Assembly: GCA_051648105.1 (NCBI GenBank)
Contig: JBOFEN010000079.1
Location: forward strand, 1 to 28,703
Direction: 5' to 3'
From: UBA7332 sp051648105
Lineage (GTDB): Bacteria; Bacteroidota; Bacteroidia; Bacteroidales; UBA7332
Length of the DNA: 28,703 nt
Part shown: one piece after another, positions 8,506 through 15,715 of the stretch
Layout: each line of letters begins with the position of its first letter
Position numbering within the stretch: position 1 is the first letter of the stretch
Position numbers and translations under genes: made by a program
The notes under the pieces: model-generated
What the model was told of the DNA's origin: nothing
Seen by the model: the letters and a program-made list of their open reading frames with translations, nothing else
Database searches by the model: none

Positions 8506-9573
8506 TTATTTGTTCATAATCTCAACCTGCTGTCTTACCGACTCCTCATGAATAGCCTCCATCACAACTTTCACAAACTCATAATCCATATCAAGAGATG
8601 CACCCTGAGCACAACGCTTATTGATGATCTCATCATAACGACCAGACTGAAGAACAGGCAAGTTGTGATCTCTCTTATATGTACCAATCTCACGAGCAAC
8701 CTTCATACGCTTACCCAAAGTCTCAAGTAGCTGATTGTCCAACTCATCAATCTGACGACGAAGATCCGAAAGACTCTCTGTTGAGTCAACCGTATCACGA
8801 ACAACCAACATATTATATATCAAGCCAAGAGAGTCAGGCGTCACCTGCTGATCCTTATCACTCCAAGCCGTGTCAGGCGAACAGTGAGACTCAACTATCA
8901 AACCATCAAAACGAAGATCCAGAGCCTGCTGCGATAGAGGAGCTATCAACTCCCTTCTACCACCAATGTGACTAGGGTCACAAACGATAGGCAAGTTAGG
9001 GAAACGACGTCTTAGCTCGATAGGAATGTGCCACATAGGCATATTGCGATAAAGCTTCTTCTCATAAGTACTAAACCCTCTATGTATAGCACCAATCTTT
9101 GTGATACCAGCATTGTAGATACGCTCAATAGCACCAATCCACAACTCCAAGTCAGGGTTTACAGGGTTCTTAATCAAAACCACCTTATCACAACCCACTA
9201 GAGCGTCCGCAATCTCCTGTACCGCAAAAGGATTAGCCGTAGTACGAGCACCAATCCAAAGGATATCAATATCATGAGCTATCGCCTCCTCAACATGCTT
9301 GCGCGTAGCAACCTCCGTTGCAGTATACATACCCAACTCACTCTTGACCCTCTGCATCCACTTAAGACCCACAGAGCCCACGCCCTCAAAGCCACCTGGT
9401 TTAGTACGCGGCTTCCAAATACCAGCACGGAAAATATTAAAACCACTAGCTCTAAGTTGTCGTGCGCTCTCCATCACCTGTTCCTCTGTCTCTGCACTAC
9501 AAGGACCCGCAATAATAAGTGGTCTCTCTGTATCAATACCTGGAAGTAATATACTCTGAAGTTGAAGTGTCAT
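8506..9573 (-). CDS. Bifunctional DAHP synthase / chorismate mutase
   Basis: A 355-aa fusion catalysing the first shikimate step (phosphoenolpyruvate plus erythrose 4-phosphate to DAHP) and the branch step from chorismate to prephenate. Residues 1 to about 255 form a type I DAHP synthase barrel: GPCSAE (Cys25), GIWKPRTKPGGFEG, CDPSH (His202) and VESHCSPD (Glu228); these Cys, His and Glu residues with a nearby Asp are the expected metal ligands. Residues about 268-350 are an AroQ-type chorismate mutase helix bundle with LRRQIDELDNQLLE, GKRMKVAREIGTYK and EESVRQQ. The usual names are aroF/aroG or aroA(G) with pheB/aroQ, so no symbol is given. It starts 2 bases after the aminotransferase stop, consistent with coupling. 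Confidence 0.93.
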   Translation of the reverse strand: MTLQLQSILLPGIDTERPLIIAGPCSAETEEQVMESARQLRASGFNIFRAGIWKPRTKPGGFEGVGSVGLKWMQRVKSELGMYTATEVATRKHVEEAIAHDIDILWIGARTTANPFAVQEIADALVGCDKVVLIKNPVNPDLELWIGAIERIYNAGITKIGAIHRGFSTYEKKLYRNMPMWHIPIELRRRFPNLPIVCDPSHIGGRRELIAPLSQQALDLRFDGLIVESHCSPDTAWSDKDQQVTPDSLGLIYNMLVVRDTVDSTESLSDLRRQIDELDNQLLETLGKRMKVAREIGTYKRDHNLPVLQSGRYDEIINKRCAQGASLDMDYEFVKVVMEAIHEESVRQQVEIMNK

Positions 9574-9575
9574 AA

Positions 9576-10742
9576 TTATTTTTCTAATTTATTTATTCTA
9601 TTAAGTGCCTCACGCAACATATCCTCGTTGGCACAAAGTGAAATTCTTATATATTTATTACCATTCGATCCAAAAATAGAGCCTGGAGTTAAGAATAGAT
9701 TAGCCCCATACAGAAGCTTATCAGCCAGCTCCTCACCATTGGAGTAACTCTGCGGGATACGCCCCCAAAGAAACATACCGCTCTGTTGCGAGTCAAACTC
9801 ACAACCCAAGAGAGTCAATATCTCCTCAGCCAGATGACGTCTGCGAGCATAAAGCTCATTCATACCATCATACCACTCACTGTCAGCCTCAAGAGCCTTG
9901 GCAGCAGCCAACTGCATAGCCCTAAACATACCAGAGTCAATGTTACTCTTTACCCTGATGATCCACTCAACAAATTGAGGGTTTGAGGCAAGCATACCTA
10001 TTCTCCATCCTGGCATATTGTGCGACTTACTCAATGAGTTCATCTCAATACAGACATCCTTAGCCCCTGGCACCTGAAGAATACTCAACAGATCCTTGTT
10101 CAACACAAAGCTATAAGGATTATCATTAACAACCACTATATTGTGTCGACGAGCAAAATCCACCAACTTCACAAACAACTCACGAGTAGCTTTTGTTCCA
10201 GTTGGCATATTAGGATAGTTCACCCACATCAATTTCACACCACTGAGATCCATACTCTCAAGTTGGTCGAAATCAGGCAACCAACCACCCTGTTCTGTTA
10301 GATCATACAGCACAACATTCGCACCAACAATCTTACTCAACGAACTATAAGTTGGATATCCCGGATTAGGCACCAGAACACTATCCCCAGGATTTAGAAA
10401 AGCCATAGATATGTGCAATATACCCTCCTTTGACCCTATAAGAGGCAATATCTCATTCGAAGGATTAAGCTCAACATCAAACCACTTGGCATACCAGTTG
10501 GAGAAGGCACTACGAAGCTCCACTACACCATTATAAGACTGATATCCATGACTATTATGCTTTGAAGCCTCATCGCAAAGAGTAGCAATAGTATCAGCAG
10601 AAGGTGGCAAATCAGGCGAACCAATCCCCAGATTGATGATACCCTTGCCCTGAGCATTCAGCTCAGCTATCTCCTTGAGTTTGCGCGAGAAGTAATACTC
10701 CTCAACCTTCGCAATCCTATCGGCTGGCTTAATATTATTCAT
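9576..10742 (-). CDS. Class I/II pyridoxal-phosphate aminotransferase
   Basis: A fold-type I aminotransferase, 388 aa from the ATG at 10742. A longer reading would start at a TTG in the spacer after pheA, which I reject. The PLP lysine is K239 in SLSKSHNMPGWRIG; N178 lies in NYPNMPTG; D207 and Y210 lie in NDNPYSF, the positions that hold the cofactor. The operon position between prephenate dehydratase and DAHP synthase/chorismate mutase suggests the final transamination of phenylpyruvate or hydroxyphenylpyruvate to Phe or Tyr, or of prephenate. Family members also act on aspartate or LL-diaminopimelate, so the substrate is inferred from context. Confidence 0.87.
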   Translation of the reverse strand: MNNIKPADRIAKVEEYYFSRKLKEIAELNAQGKGIINLGIGSPDLPPSADTIATLCDEASKHNSHGYQSYNGVVELRSAFSNWYAKWFDVELNPSNEILPLIGSKEGILHISMAFLNPGDSVLVPNPGYPTYSSLSKIVGANVVLYDLTEQGGWLPDFDQLESMDLSGVKLMWVNYPNMPTGTKATRELFVKLVDFARRHNIVVVNDNPYSFVLNKDLLSILQVPGAKDVCIEMNSLSKSHNMPGWRIGMLASNPQFVEWIIRVKSNIDSGMFRAMQLAAAKALEADSEWYDGMNELYARRRHLAEEILTLLGCEFDSQQSGMFLWGRIPQSYSNGEELADKLLYGANLFLTPGSIFGSNGNKYIRISLCANEDMLREALNRINKLEK

Positions 10743-10786
10743 ATAGTATATATTATGTTCATTTTTATTCCCTAACAATCAACCTC

Positions 10787-11632
10787 TCACTCATGCACAT
10801 AAGAGGCCTCAACATACTCACCCAAGATAGATAAGTCGCGGATAAGAGGCATAATAGCCTCAAGCGACTGTCTATAACGAGTAATAGACTCAAAGGTCAG
10901 ATCTATATAAAAGAGATACTCCCACTCACTACCCACGATAGGCAAGGATTGTATCTTTGTCAAGTTAATATTGTAGTACGACAATATAGACAGCACCTGA
11001 GCCAGAGAGCCCTGCGAGTGAGGAAGAGCAAAAGCCAACGAGGCTTTGTTTACATGCCCCTCATCCTTAAATGCAACAGCACTATCCCTGTCTGTGAGCA
11101 TCATAAAACGAGTATAATTACGCTTATTACTCTCTATACCCGCAGCCAAAACCTCCATACCATACACCTCGGCAGCCGCCTTTGCACAAATTGCAGCAAC
11201 ACCCGTGAGGCCACTCTCTGCAATCTCACGAGCACTCATTGCCGTATCCAACTTCTCTACAACCCTAATCGAGGGATATTGAGAGAGGAAATCACGACAC
11301 TGCATCAGAGCAATAGGGTGAGAACCCACCTCATGAATATCCTCAATAGACTGCCCAGGTAGAGCCACCAAGCAGTGCTCAATACGAAGCTTATGCTCAC
11401 CAATGATAGTCAACCCACTCCTGTTGAGCAGCTCATAGTTTGGAAGAAGTGTCCCAGCTATTGTATTCTCAATAGCAGCAACAGCAAAATCAGCCCTCCC
11501 CCTAGCTATACTCTCAAAAAGATCTTGAAACGTATCACACGGCACAACCTCCACACTCTCTGACTTAAAATACTCTCTAGCGGCAACTTCGTGGAAGCAA
11601 CCCGCCACTCCCTGTATGGCTACTCTCTTCAT
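10787..11632 (-). CDS. pheA: Prephenate dehydratase with ACT domain
   Basis: Converts prephenate to phenylpyruvate in phenylalanine synthesis; 281 aa from the ATG at 11632 (MKRVAIQGVAGCFHEVAA). A GTG 14 codons earlier is in frame but lies inside the terminator hairpin, so it is rejected. The catalytic domain shows AIENTIAGTL and the conserved T-R-F in NYTRFMMLT. The C-terminal ACT domain begins at SLAFALPHSQGSLAQVL; at the position of the classical ESRP phenylalanine-binding motif it reads KIQSLPIVG. No chorismate mutase is fused here because that activity sits on the DAHP synthase. It is the first structural gene of the operon, directly after a Phe leader-peptide attenuator. Confidence 0.94.
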   Translation of the reverse strand: MKRVAIQGVAGCFHEVAAREYFKSESVEVVPCDTFQDLFESIARGRADFAVAAIENTIAGTLLPNYELLNRSGLTIIGEHKLRIEHCLVALPGQSIEDIHEVGSHPIALMQCRDFLSQYPSIRVVEKLDTAMSAREIAESGLTGVAAICAKAAAEVYGMEVLAAGIESNKRNYTRFMMLTDRDSAVAFKDEGHVNKASLAFALPHSQGSLAQVLSILSYYNINLTKIQSLPIVGSEWEYLFYIDLTFESITRYRQSLEAIMPLIRDLSILGEYVEASYVHE

Positions 11633-11656
11633 AGATTTTTTTTGGTTTGGGTATTT

Positions 11657-11696
11657 AAAACGAAATAGGCCCACTCAAATGTTTGAGCGGGCCTAT
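11657..11696 (-). terminator. Attenuator terminator before pheA
   Basis: On the minus strand ATAGGCCCGCTCAAA (11696-11682) pairs with TTTGAGTGGGCCTAT (11679-11665) with one G-U pair, followed by TTCGTTTT. It ends about 25 bases before the pheA ATG and after the leader peptide, so it can stop transcription before the operon genes. Confidence 0.88.
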
Positions 11697-11754
11697 CCTG
11701 TATCGTTACTCACCTTGTAGCAGCAACTTTAGATTTACATACGACACCCCGCTC

Positions 11755-11814
11755 TTACTTAACAAAGAAGTAAAAGAAGAAGAAAAAAAAGTATGTAAAG
11801 CTATTCTGCTGCAT
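11755..11814 (-). CDS. Phe leader peptide of the pheA operon
   Basis: A 19-codon ORF, ATG at 11814 and TAA at 11757-11755, encoding MQQNSFTYFFFFFFYFFVK. Nine of 19 codons are Phe (six in a row, codons 9-14) and two are Tyr. It lies about 30 bases after the -7 element and before the terminator that precedes pheA. The peptide itself probably has no function; its translation senses charged Phe-tRNA (and perhaps Tyr-tRNA). No Shine-Dalgarno sequence precedes it, as usual in this phylum. Confidence 0.87.
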   Translation of the reverse strand: MQQNSFTYFFFFFFYFFVK

Positions 11815-11846
11815 ACACTAAGTAGTTTTTGTTTATGTTTCTCCTA

Positions 11847-11877
11847 CAAAAGTAGAATTTTGTTTGATATTTGCAAA
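11847..11877 (-). promoter_or_regulatory. Promoter of the pheA operon
   Basis: On the minus strand TTTG (11877-11874) is followed after 19 bases by TACTTTTG (11854-11847) and then T, an exact match to the Bacteroidota primary promoter TTTG-N19-21-TAnnTTTGY. Transcription would begin around 11840 and include the leader ORF. Confidence 0.78.
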
Positions 11878-11892
11878 TAGATACAGAAGAAA

Positions 11893-11918
11893 TCACTAAT
11901 TTTTTGCCTTTTTAGTGA
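11893..11918 (-). terminator. Possible terminator after pnuC
   Basis: On the minus strand TCACTAA pairs with TTAGTGA over a 12-base A-rich loop and is followed by TTTCTTCT. It lies 10 bases after the pnuC stop codon and just upstream of the pheA promoter. The stem is short. Confidence 0.45.
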
Positions 11919-11928
11919 CAATTGGATC

Positions 11929-12624
11929 TTATTTAGTAAGTCTTACCCAGTTATAGTAGCCATAGATAGAGTTGATAAAGTATGCACCCCACATAGCAAT
12001 CATGATGAACGAATGGTCGCCACCATTATTATAAGAGGTGATCCAAAGAACAACCGTCAGCATATTAACCACTATCCAAAGCACCCACTGCTCTACATAA
12101 GCTCGTATTGCTAGCAACATAGCTATCACAGACAAGACAGAGCTAGCCGAATCAAGCGTAGGAGCCGACCCCTTGATCATTCCCAAAAGATAGCCATAGG
12201 CAATGATGACCACCACTGAAGCAAAGATCAAGATCAGGCGCTGCTGCATAGTCAAGAACTTACTCTTGACCAAACCCTCACTCTCATGCTGCTTGTTGAG
12301 ATGCTTAGACCAGAAGTAGAAGCCAACGAACTGCATAGGTAGGTAGAAGCCCATATTGAGCATTACCTCACCCCAAAAGGATGACTTAGCAGCTATGATA
12401 GTATATAGTGTAGCATTAAATGCCCCAACAACAAAGTTCAATATATTACCCTTAGCCGCTAGGAGTACACACAGAATGCCACTCATACTAGTGAAGAGCG
12501 CAAGCGGACTCAGCTCCTTCGACTCATAACCACTATATAGATTACCCAGCAACACAAATAGAAGCAGAAAGATATCAAATGCATTAAAACGAATCTCTCT
12601 AACTGACCTTATCAAATTAAACAT
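11929..12624 (-). CDS. pnuC: Nicotinamide riboside transporter PnuC family
   Basis: Inner-membrane facilitator, 231 aa, with about seven membrane spans. Family signatures are FNATLYTIIAAKSSFWGEVMLN, YLPMQFVGFYFW and, near the C-terminus, EQWVLWIVVNMLTVVLWI. PnuC takes up nicotinamide riboside for NAD synthesis; close relatives carry other vitamins such as thiamine, and no riboswitch is visible to decide this. It starts 17 bases after the ABC-F gene and is probably co-transcribed with it. NAD synthetase is also in the window (23.3 kb) but not in the same operon. Confidence 0.87.
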   Translation of the reverse strand: MFNLIRSVREIRFNAFDIFLLLFVLLGNLYSGYESKELSPLALFTSMSGILCVLLAAKGNILNFVVGAFNATLYTIIAAKSSFWGEVMLNMGFYLPMQFVGFYFWSKHLNKQHESEGLVKSKFLTMQQRLILIFASVVVIIAYGYLLGMIKGSAPTLDSASSVLSVIAMLLAIRAYVEQWVLWIVVNMLTVVLWITSYNNGGDHSFIMIAMWGAYFINSIYGYYNWVRLTK

Positions 12625-12641
12625 ATCGTAGATCTTAGTTA

Positions 12642-14276
12642 TTATCTCTTCTCAATCTCATGAAGTGACTCCATCTTCTTATTTCTTAGGAAACCATAGA
12701 TATCCTCCAAGTGCTCTGTCACCTTCTTATTCCCAAACTCATAAACCTTCTCCACCAATCCATCTAGGAAGTCACGGTCGTGCGACACAAGGATGATCGT
12801 ACCATCATAATCCTTCAATGCCGCCTTGATGATATCCTTAGTCTTCATATCCAAGTGGTTCGTCGGCTCATCGAGAATCAACAAGTTCACCGGGTTCAGA
12901 AGAAGCTTAATCATAGCCAAGCGAGTACGCTCACCACCCGAAAGAACCTTCACCTTCTTTGTCGAAGCCTCACCACCAAACATAAATGCACCAAGATAAT
13001 CCTTAACCTTAAGACGAGCATCACCAACGGCAATATCATCAATAGTTTGGAATACCGTCAAATCCTCATCAAGAAGCGAAGCCTCATTCTGCGCAAAGTA
13101 ACCAATCTGAACATTGTGACCAAGCTCCAGCTTACCATCAAAATCGATATCACCCATGATACTCTTGATCATCGTCGACTTACCCTCACCGTTCTTACCC
13201 ACGAAAGCAACCTTCTGGCCACGCTCGATAGTGAAGTTAGCATTCGCATAGACAGTATGCTCACCATAAGTTTTGCCCAAACCATCAGCAACCACCGGAT
13301 AGCTACCCGATCTTGGAGAAGGCGGAAACTTCAATCTCAGAGCCGAAGTATCCTCCTCGTCAACCTCTATGATAACCAACTTCTCAAGCATCTTCACACG
13401 CGACTGCACCTGAAGAGTCTTAGAGTAAGTACCCTTGAAGCGCTCAATAAACTCCCTGTTCTCAGCTATCATCTTCTGCTGCTCCTCAAACTGCTTCTGC
13501 TGCTGTTGACGGCGCTCCTTACGTAGCTCAAGATATTTAGAGTAGTTCACCTTGTAGTCATAGATACGACCCATCGTCACCTCAATTGTACGAGTCGTGA
13601 TATTATCAACAAAAGCCCTATCGTGGGATATAACCACCACAGCCTGTCCGTTGCTAATCAAAAACTCCTCCAACCACTGTATAGACTCAATGTCCAAGTG
13701 GTTCGTTGGCTCATCAAGCAGCAATACATCAGGCTTCTTCAAAAGAAGCTTAGCTAGCTCGATACGCATACGCCAACCACCCGAAAACTCACTTGTCTGA
13801 CGAGTAAAGTCCTCGCGAGAGAATCCCAGACCCAAAAGGATCTTCTCCACATCCTCAGCAAAGTTAGTCAAGTCGATAGTATAAAACTTCTCGCTCAAGG
13901 TCGACACCTTCTCAATAAGCTCATAGTAAGAGTCCGAATCATAATCCGTACGCTCAGCCATCTCCTTGTTGAGCTCCTCAATCTCAGCCTCCATCTCAAA
14001 GAGGTGAGCAAAAGCCTGTGAGGTCTCCTCAAAAACAGTCCTACCATCGTGAGTCATCAAATGCTGCGGAAGATAAGCTATCACACTCTCCTTTGGAGCC
14101 GACACCTTTCCACGCGTAGCCTGTCTATCACCTGCCAAAATCTTAAGCAGTGTCGACTTACCAGCTCCATTCTTACCCATTAAGGCAATACGATCCTTCT
14201 CATTGATCACAAAAGATATATTCTCAAAAAGTGTACTACCACCAAACTCTACCGTTACTCCATCAACTGATATCAT
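12642..14276 (-). CDS. ABC-F family ATPase
   Basis: A 544-aa soluble protein with two ABC ATPase domains and no membrane segments, typical of ABC-F translation factors (EttA/Uup/YdiF group) that bind the ribosomal E site. First domain: Walker A GKNGAGKST (residues 34-42), signature FSGGW (164-168), Walker B LLLDEPTNHLD (from 185). Second domain: GKNGEGKST (about 360), LSGGERTRL (about 445) and LLILDEPTNHLD. Between them is a charged coiled-coil linker (about 235-300, with RKERRQQQQKQFEEQQ), the P-site tRNA interaction motif region. It could be housekeeping or antibiotic-protecting; the lack of neighbouring resistance genes favours housekeeping. It has its own good promoter and is followed by pnuC. 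Confidence 0.92.
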   Translation of the reverse strand: MISVDGVTVEFGGSTLFENISFVINEKDRIALMGKNGAGKSTLLKILAGDRQATRGKVSAPKESVIAYLPQHLMTHDGRTVFEETSQAFAHLFEMEAEIEELNKEMAERTDYDSDSYYELIEKVSTLSEKFYTIDLTNFAEDVEKILLGLGFSREDFTRQTSEFSGGWRMRIELAKLLLKKPDVLLLDEPTNHLDIESIQWLEEFLISNGQAVVVISHDRAFVDNITTRTIEVTMGRIYDYKVNYSKYLELRKERRQQQQKQFEEQQKMIAENREFIERFKGTYSKTLQVQSRVKMLEKLVIIEVDEEDTSALRLKFPPSPRSGSYPVVADGLGKTYGEHTVYANANFTIERGQKVAFVGKNGEGKSTMIKSIMGDIDFDGKLELGHNVQIGYFAQNEASLLDEDLTVFQTIDDIAVGDARLKVKDYLGAFMFGGEASTKKVKVLSGGERTRLAMIKLLLNPVNLLILDEPTNHLDMKTKDIIKAALKDYDGTIILVSHDRDFLDGLVEKVYEFGNKKVTEHLEDIYGFLRNKKMESLHEIEKR

Positions 14277-14321
14277 TCCTTGACTCTCTAGTTTATTGTT
14301 ATTACTTCTATTTTCTGACTA

Positions 14322-14352
14322 CAAAATTATCCCTTTCTAGCCGTACGGCAAA
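14322..14352 (-). promoter_or_regulatory. Promoter of the ABC-F / pnuC unit
   Basis: On the minus strand TTTG (14352-14349) is separated by 19 bases from TAATTTTGT (14329-14321), an exact match to the Bacteroidota consensus. The start codon of the ABC-F gene lies about 45 bases downstream. Confidence 0.75.
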
Positions 14353-14450
14353 GCAGAAAGCAATAATAATGGTGGTTTTACTAGCAGATAAACAGACTAC
14401 TTTTGATAAGAAATCATAAAACCCAAGAGTGTAACCGAAATGTAACAGGA

Positions 14451-14487
14451 TTAACTTGCATAGTTAAGTAACCTGCTGTACTTTTGC
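14451..14487 (+). promoter_or_regulatory. Promoter with overlapping palindromic operator for the 98-aa gene
   Basis: CTTG (14455-14458) and TACTTTTGC (14479-14487) are spaced by 20 bases and fit the -33/-7 consensus with one mismatch. The perfect inverted repeat TTAACT-tgcat-AGTTAA (14451-14467) covers the -33 element, flanked by CAGG and CCTG, which suggests a dimeric repressor site. GTAAC also recurs at 14431, 14442 and 14468. The 5' untranslated region would be about 130 bases; the rest of the gap back to the ABC-F promoter holds nothing else I can name. Confidence 0.6.
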
Positions 14488-14624
14488 ATTGTGATTTGAA
14501 GGAGACACGCTCCCGACTACTCACAAAGAAGTGTTCATTGAAAAAGTGTAAGAGATCAGATAAACCACCCTTTGCATAGAGCTTTGGGGAATTATCATCA
14601 TTAATATTTCAAATACTTTACATT

Positions 14625-14921
14625 ATGAATTTACAAGGTTTATTGATTAGAGAACTTAACACATTAGGGTTCATCTACTATCCAAGCGTTAAACGCAGCA
14701 TGCGTAAAGCACAATCAAATGATTTCTACGTAACAACTATCGTAGAACTAGGTGAGAACGGCGACTGCAAAGTTATCTTGTCTACCCAATACGGAAACAA
14801 CAAGAACAGCAACCAAGTACGCCAATTCAATCTAAGATCAACAACATCAATCAGTGACGTGGCAGATTTTGTCAACTCAATTATCAAACCAGGGATAGCA
14901 CAGCACAAGCACGTTGCTTAA
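14625..14921 (+). CDS. Conserved-looking hypothetical protein, 98 aa
   Basis: I do not recognise this protein. It is small, soluble, slightly basic and free of cysteine, with no signal peptide or membrane segment. The pattern suggests an alpha/beta fold: an N-terminal helix (LQGLLIRELNTLGF), strands around DFYVTTIVELG and CKVILSTQYG, and a C-terminal helix (ISDVADFVNSIIKPGI). It is supported as a gene by a recognisable promoter 135 bases upstream and a terminator-like hairpin downstream. The repeat-rich and gene-poor sequence after it suggests an accessory region. Confidence 0.65.
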   Translation: MNLQGLLIRELNTLGFIYYPSVKRSMRKAQSNDFYVTTIVELGENGDCKVILSTQYGNNKNSNQVRQFNLRSTTSISDVADFVNSIIKPGIAQHKHVA

Positions 14922-14996
14922 TCCCTAAAGATTAAAAACTACACTATCTGATTATCTTGCTACTATTTCAAGGAAACAAACTTCACACAAACTAAT

Positions 14997-15045
14997 TGAA
15001 GCCAACGAATTCTCAATACAGAGATTCTCGGGGCTTTTTTTTGTG
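14997..15045 (+). terminator. Terminator of the 98-aa gene
   Basis: AAGCC (14999-15003) pairs with GGCTT, and inside it GAA(T)TCTC pairs with GAGATTC, followed by eight T around 15035-15042. It lies about 75 bases after the stop codon of the 98-aa gene. Confidence 0.65.
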
Positions 15046-15530
15046 CCTATACGTAGCATATCCAAGCAAAAAGAGTCCCGATAGAGACTTTCACACCTCT
15101 AGCCATCCCACCTCCAAAGAGAACGATACAACACACAACTGCTCAAACCATAGAGCCATCTCAGCCAAGAGTATCATCACAAAGCAGCCCTACCCCGTTT
15201 GACAAACTCCCCTGAATTAGCAATATCTGGCAATTGAAATATACCAGCATCCATATACCCTCACGCAAGAGCAAGCAAGCCAAAACCACAAGCTGACCAC
15301 GAGCGTAACTCCCCCTCTTACAATAAAGCTCTTTACGAGCGCGCGCTATATTTTTTTTTTTCAATTCTTAGTTATTTAAATTCTTAAGATTCTATTTACG
15401 TAAGTATGCGTCACTTTTGGGAAATAATTAAAAACGAACCTGAATTCTACCTCTGAGTGTTTGAGCTCAAAAAACACTGCATAACAAGATATATTACAGC
15501 AAGTTACAACTTTAAATCACATCCCCAACC

Positions 15531-15574
15531 CTCTCTGCGTTCTCTCTGCGTTAAACTTGCGTGCATTTGCGCGT
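15531..15574. repeat. Tandem 11-bp CTCTCTGCGTT repeat
   Basis: CTCTCTGCGTT occurs twice in perfect tandem (15531-15541, 15542-15552), followed by two degenerate units in which TTGCGT and TTGCGCGT recur at about the same 11-base period. A further CTCTGCGTCAAA lies at 15708-15719. This looks like one member of a dispersed short repeat family; its role is unknown. Confidence 0.55.
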
Positions 15575-15715
15575 CAACTCAATGCTTACAAGAGTAATAA
15601 AATAGTAGCTACAGAACACCTACAACACTAACAAACAACACATTAGCTACAATTGTGGCAATTATAACCAGAGATCAAAATTGAGGCAAAAACACCAAAA
15701 AAAGGCTCCTCTGCG

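Larger units (their letters stand above)
11657..11814 (-). promoter_or_regulatory. Phenylalanine transcription attenuator (leader RNA)
   Basis: Three competing pairings are visible on the minus strand. (1) TTTACATAC (11799-11791) inside the leader ORF pairs with GTATGTAAA (11742-11734), reinforced by GCAGCA (11812-11807) with TGCTGC (11725-11720). (2) GAGCGGG (11754-11748), directly after the leader stop codon, pairs with CCCGCTC (11691-11685). (3) CCCGCTC is also part of the 5' arm of the terminator. A ribosome stalled on the Phe codons would break (1) and leave GAGCGGG free to form (2), preventing the terminator. A ribosome reaching the stop codon would cover GAGCGGG and allow termination. 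This is the standard architecture of amino acid leader attenuation; the mechanism is inferred. Confidence 0.87.
14922..15715. other. Gene-free stretch with terminator and short repeats
   Basis: No supportable gene. It holds a terminator-like hairpin at 14997-15045, a GC-alternating patch followed by eleven T (15351-15361), and tandem CTCTCTGCGTT repeats near 15531. Reading frames are short and low in complexity. Confidence 0.5.

Noticed and set aside
9576..10778. Longer aminotransferase starting at TTG 10778
   Set aside because: The extra 12 residues come from the pheA spacer and look random; the ATG at 10742 is preferred.
10787..11674. Longer pheA starting at GTG 11674
   Set aside because: The GTG lies inside the terminator hairpin and the extra 14 residues do not resemble PheA; the ATG at 11632 begins the conserved sequence.
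11683..11880. Plus-strand 65-codon ORF across the pheA leader
   Set aside because: It is the antisense of the Phe leader and hairpins, contains a Lys/Glu run created by the Phe codons, and has no promoter or homologue-like features.
12780..13526. Plus-strand 248-codon ORF inside the ABC-F gene
   Set aside because: It is the complement of a clearly conserved coding region; its composition (Leu/Arg/Ser/Thr rich, no domain) is typical of an antisense shadow.
15330..15361. Rho-independent terminator at the eleven-T run
   Set aside because: Only a 4-bp GCTC/GAGC stem can be drawn before it and no gene ends nearby.
15161..15364. Minus-strand 67-codon ORF beginning at the T-run
   Set aside because: It starts in a homopolymer, has no domain and no promoter; treated as non-coding.
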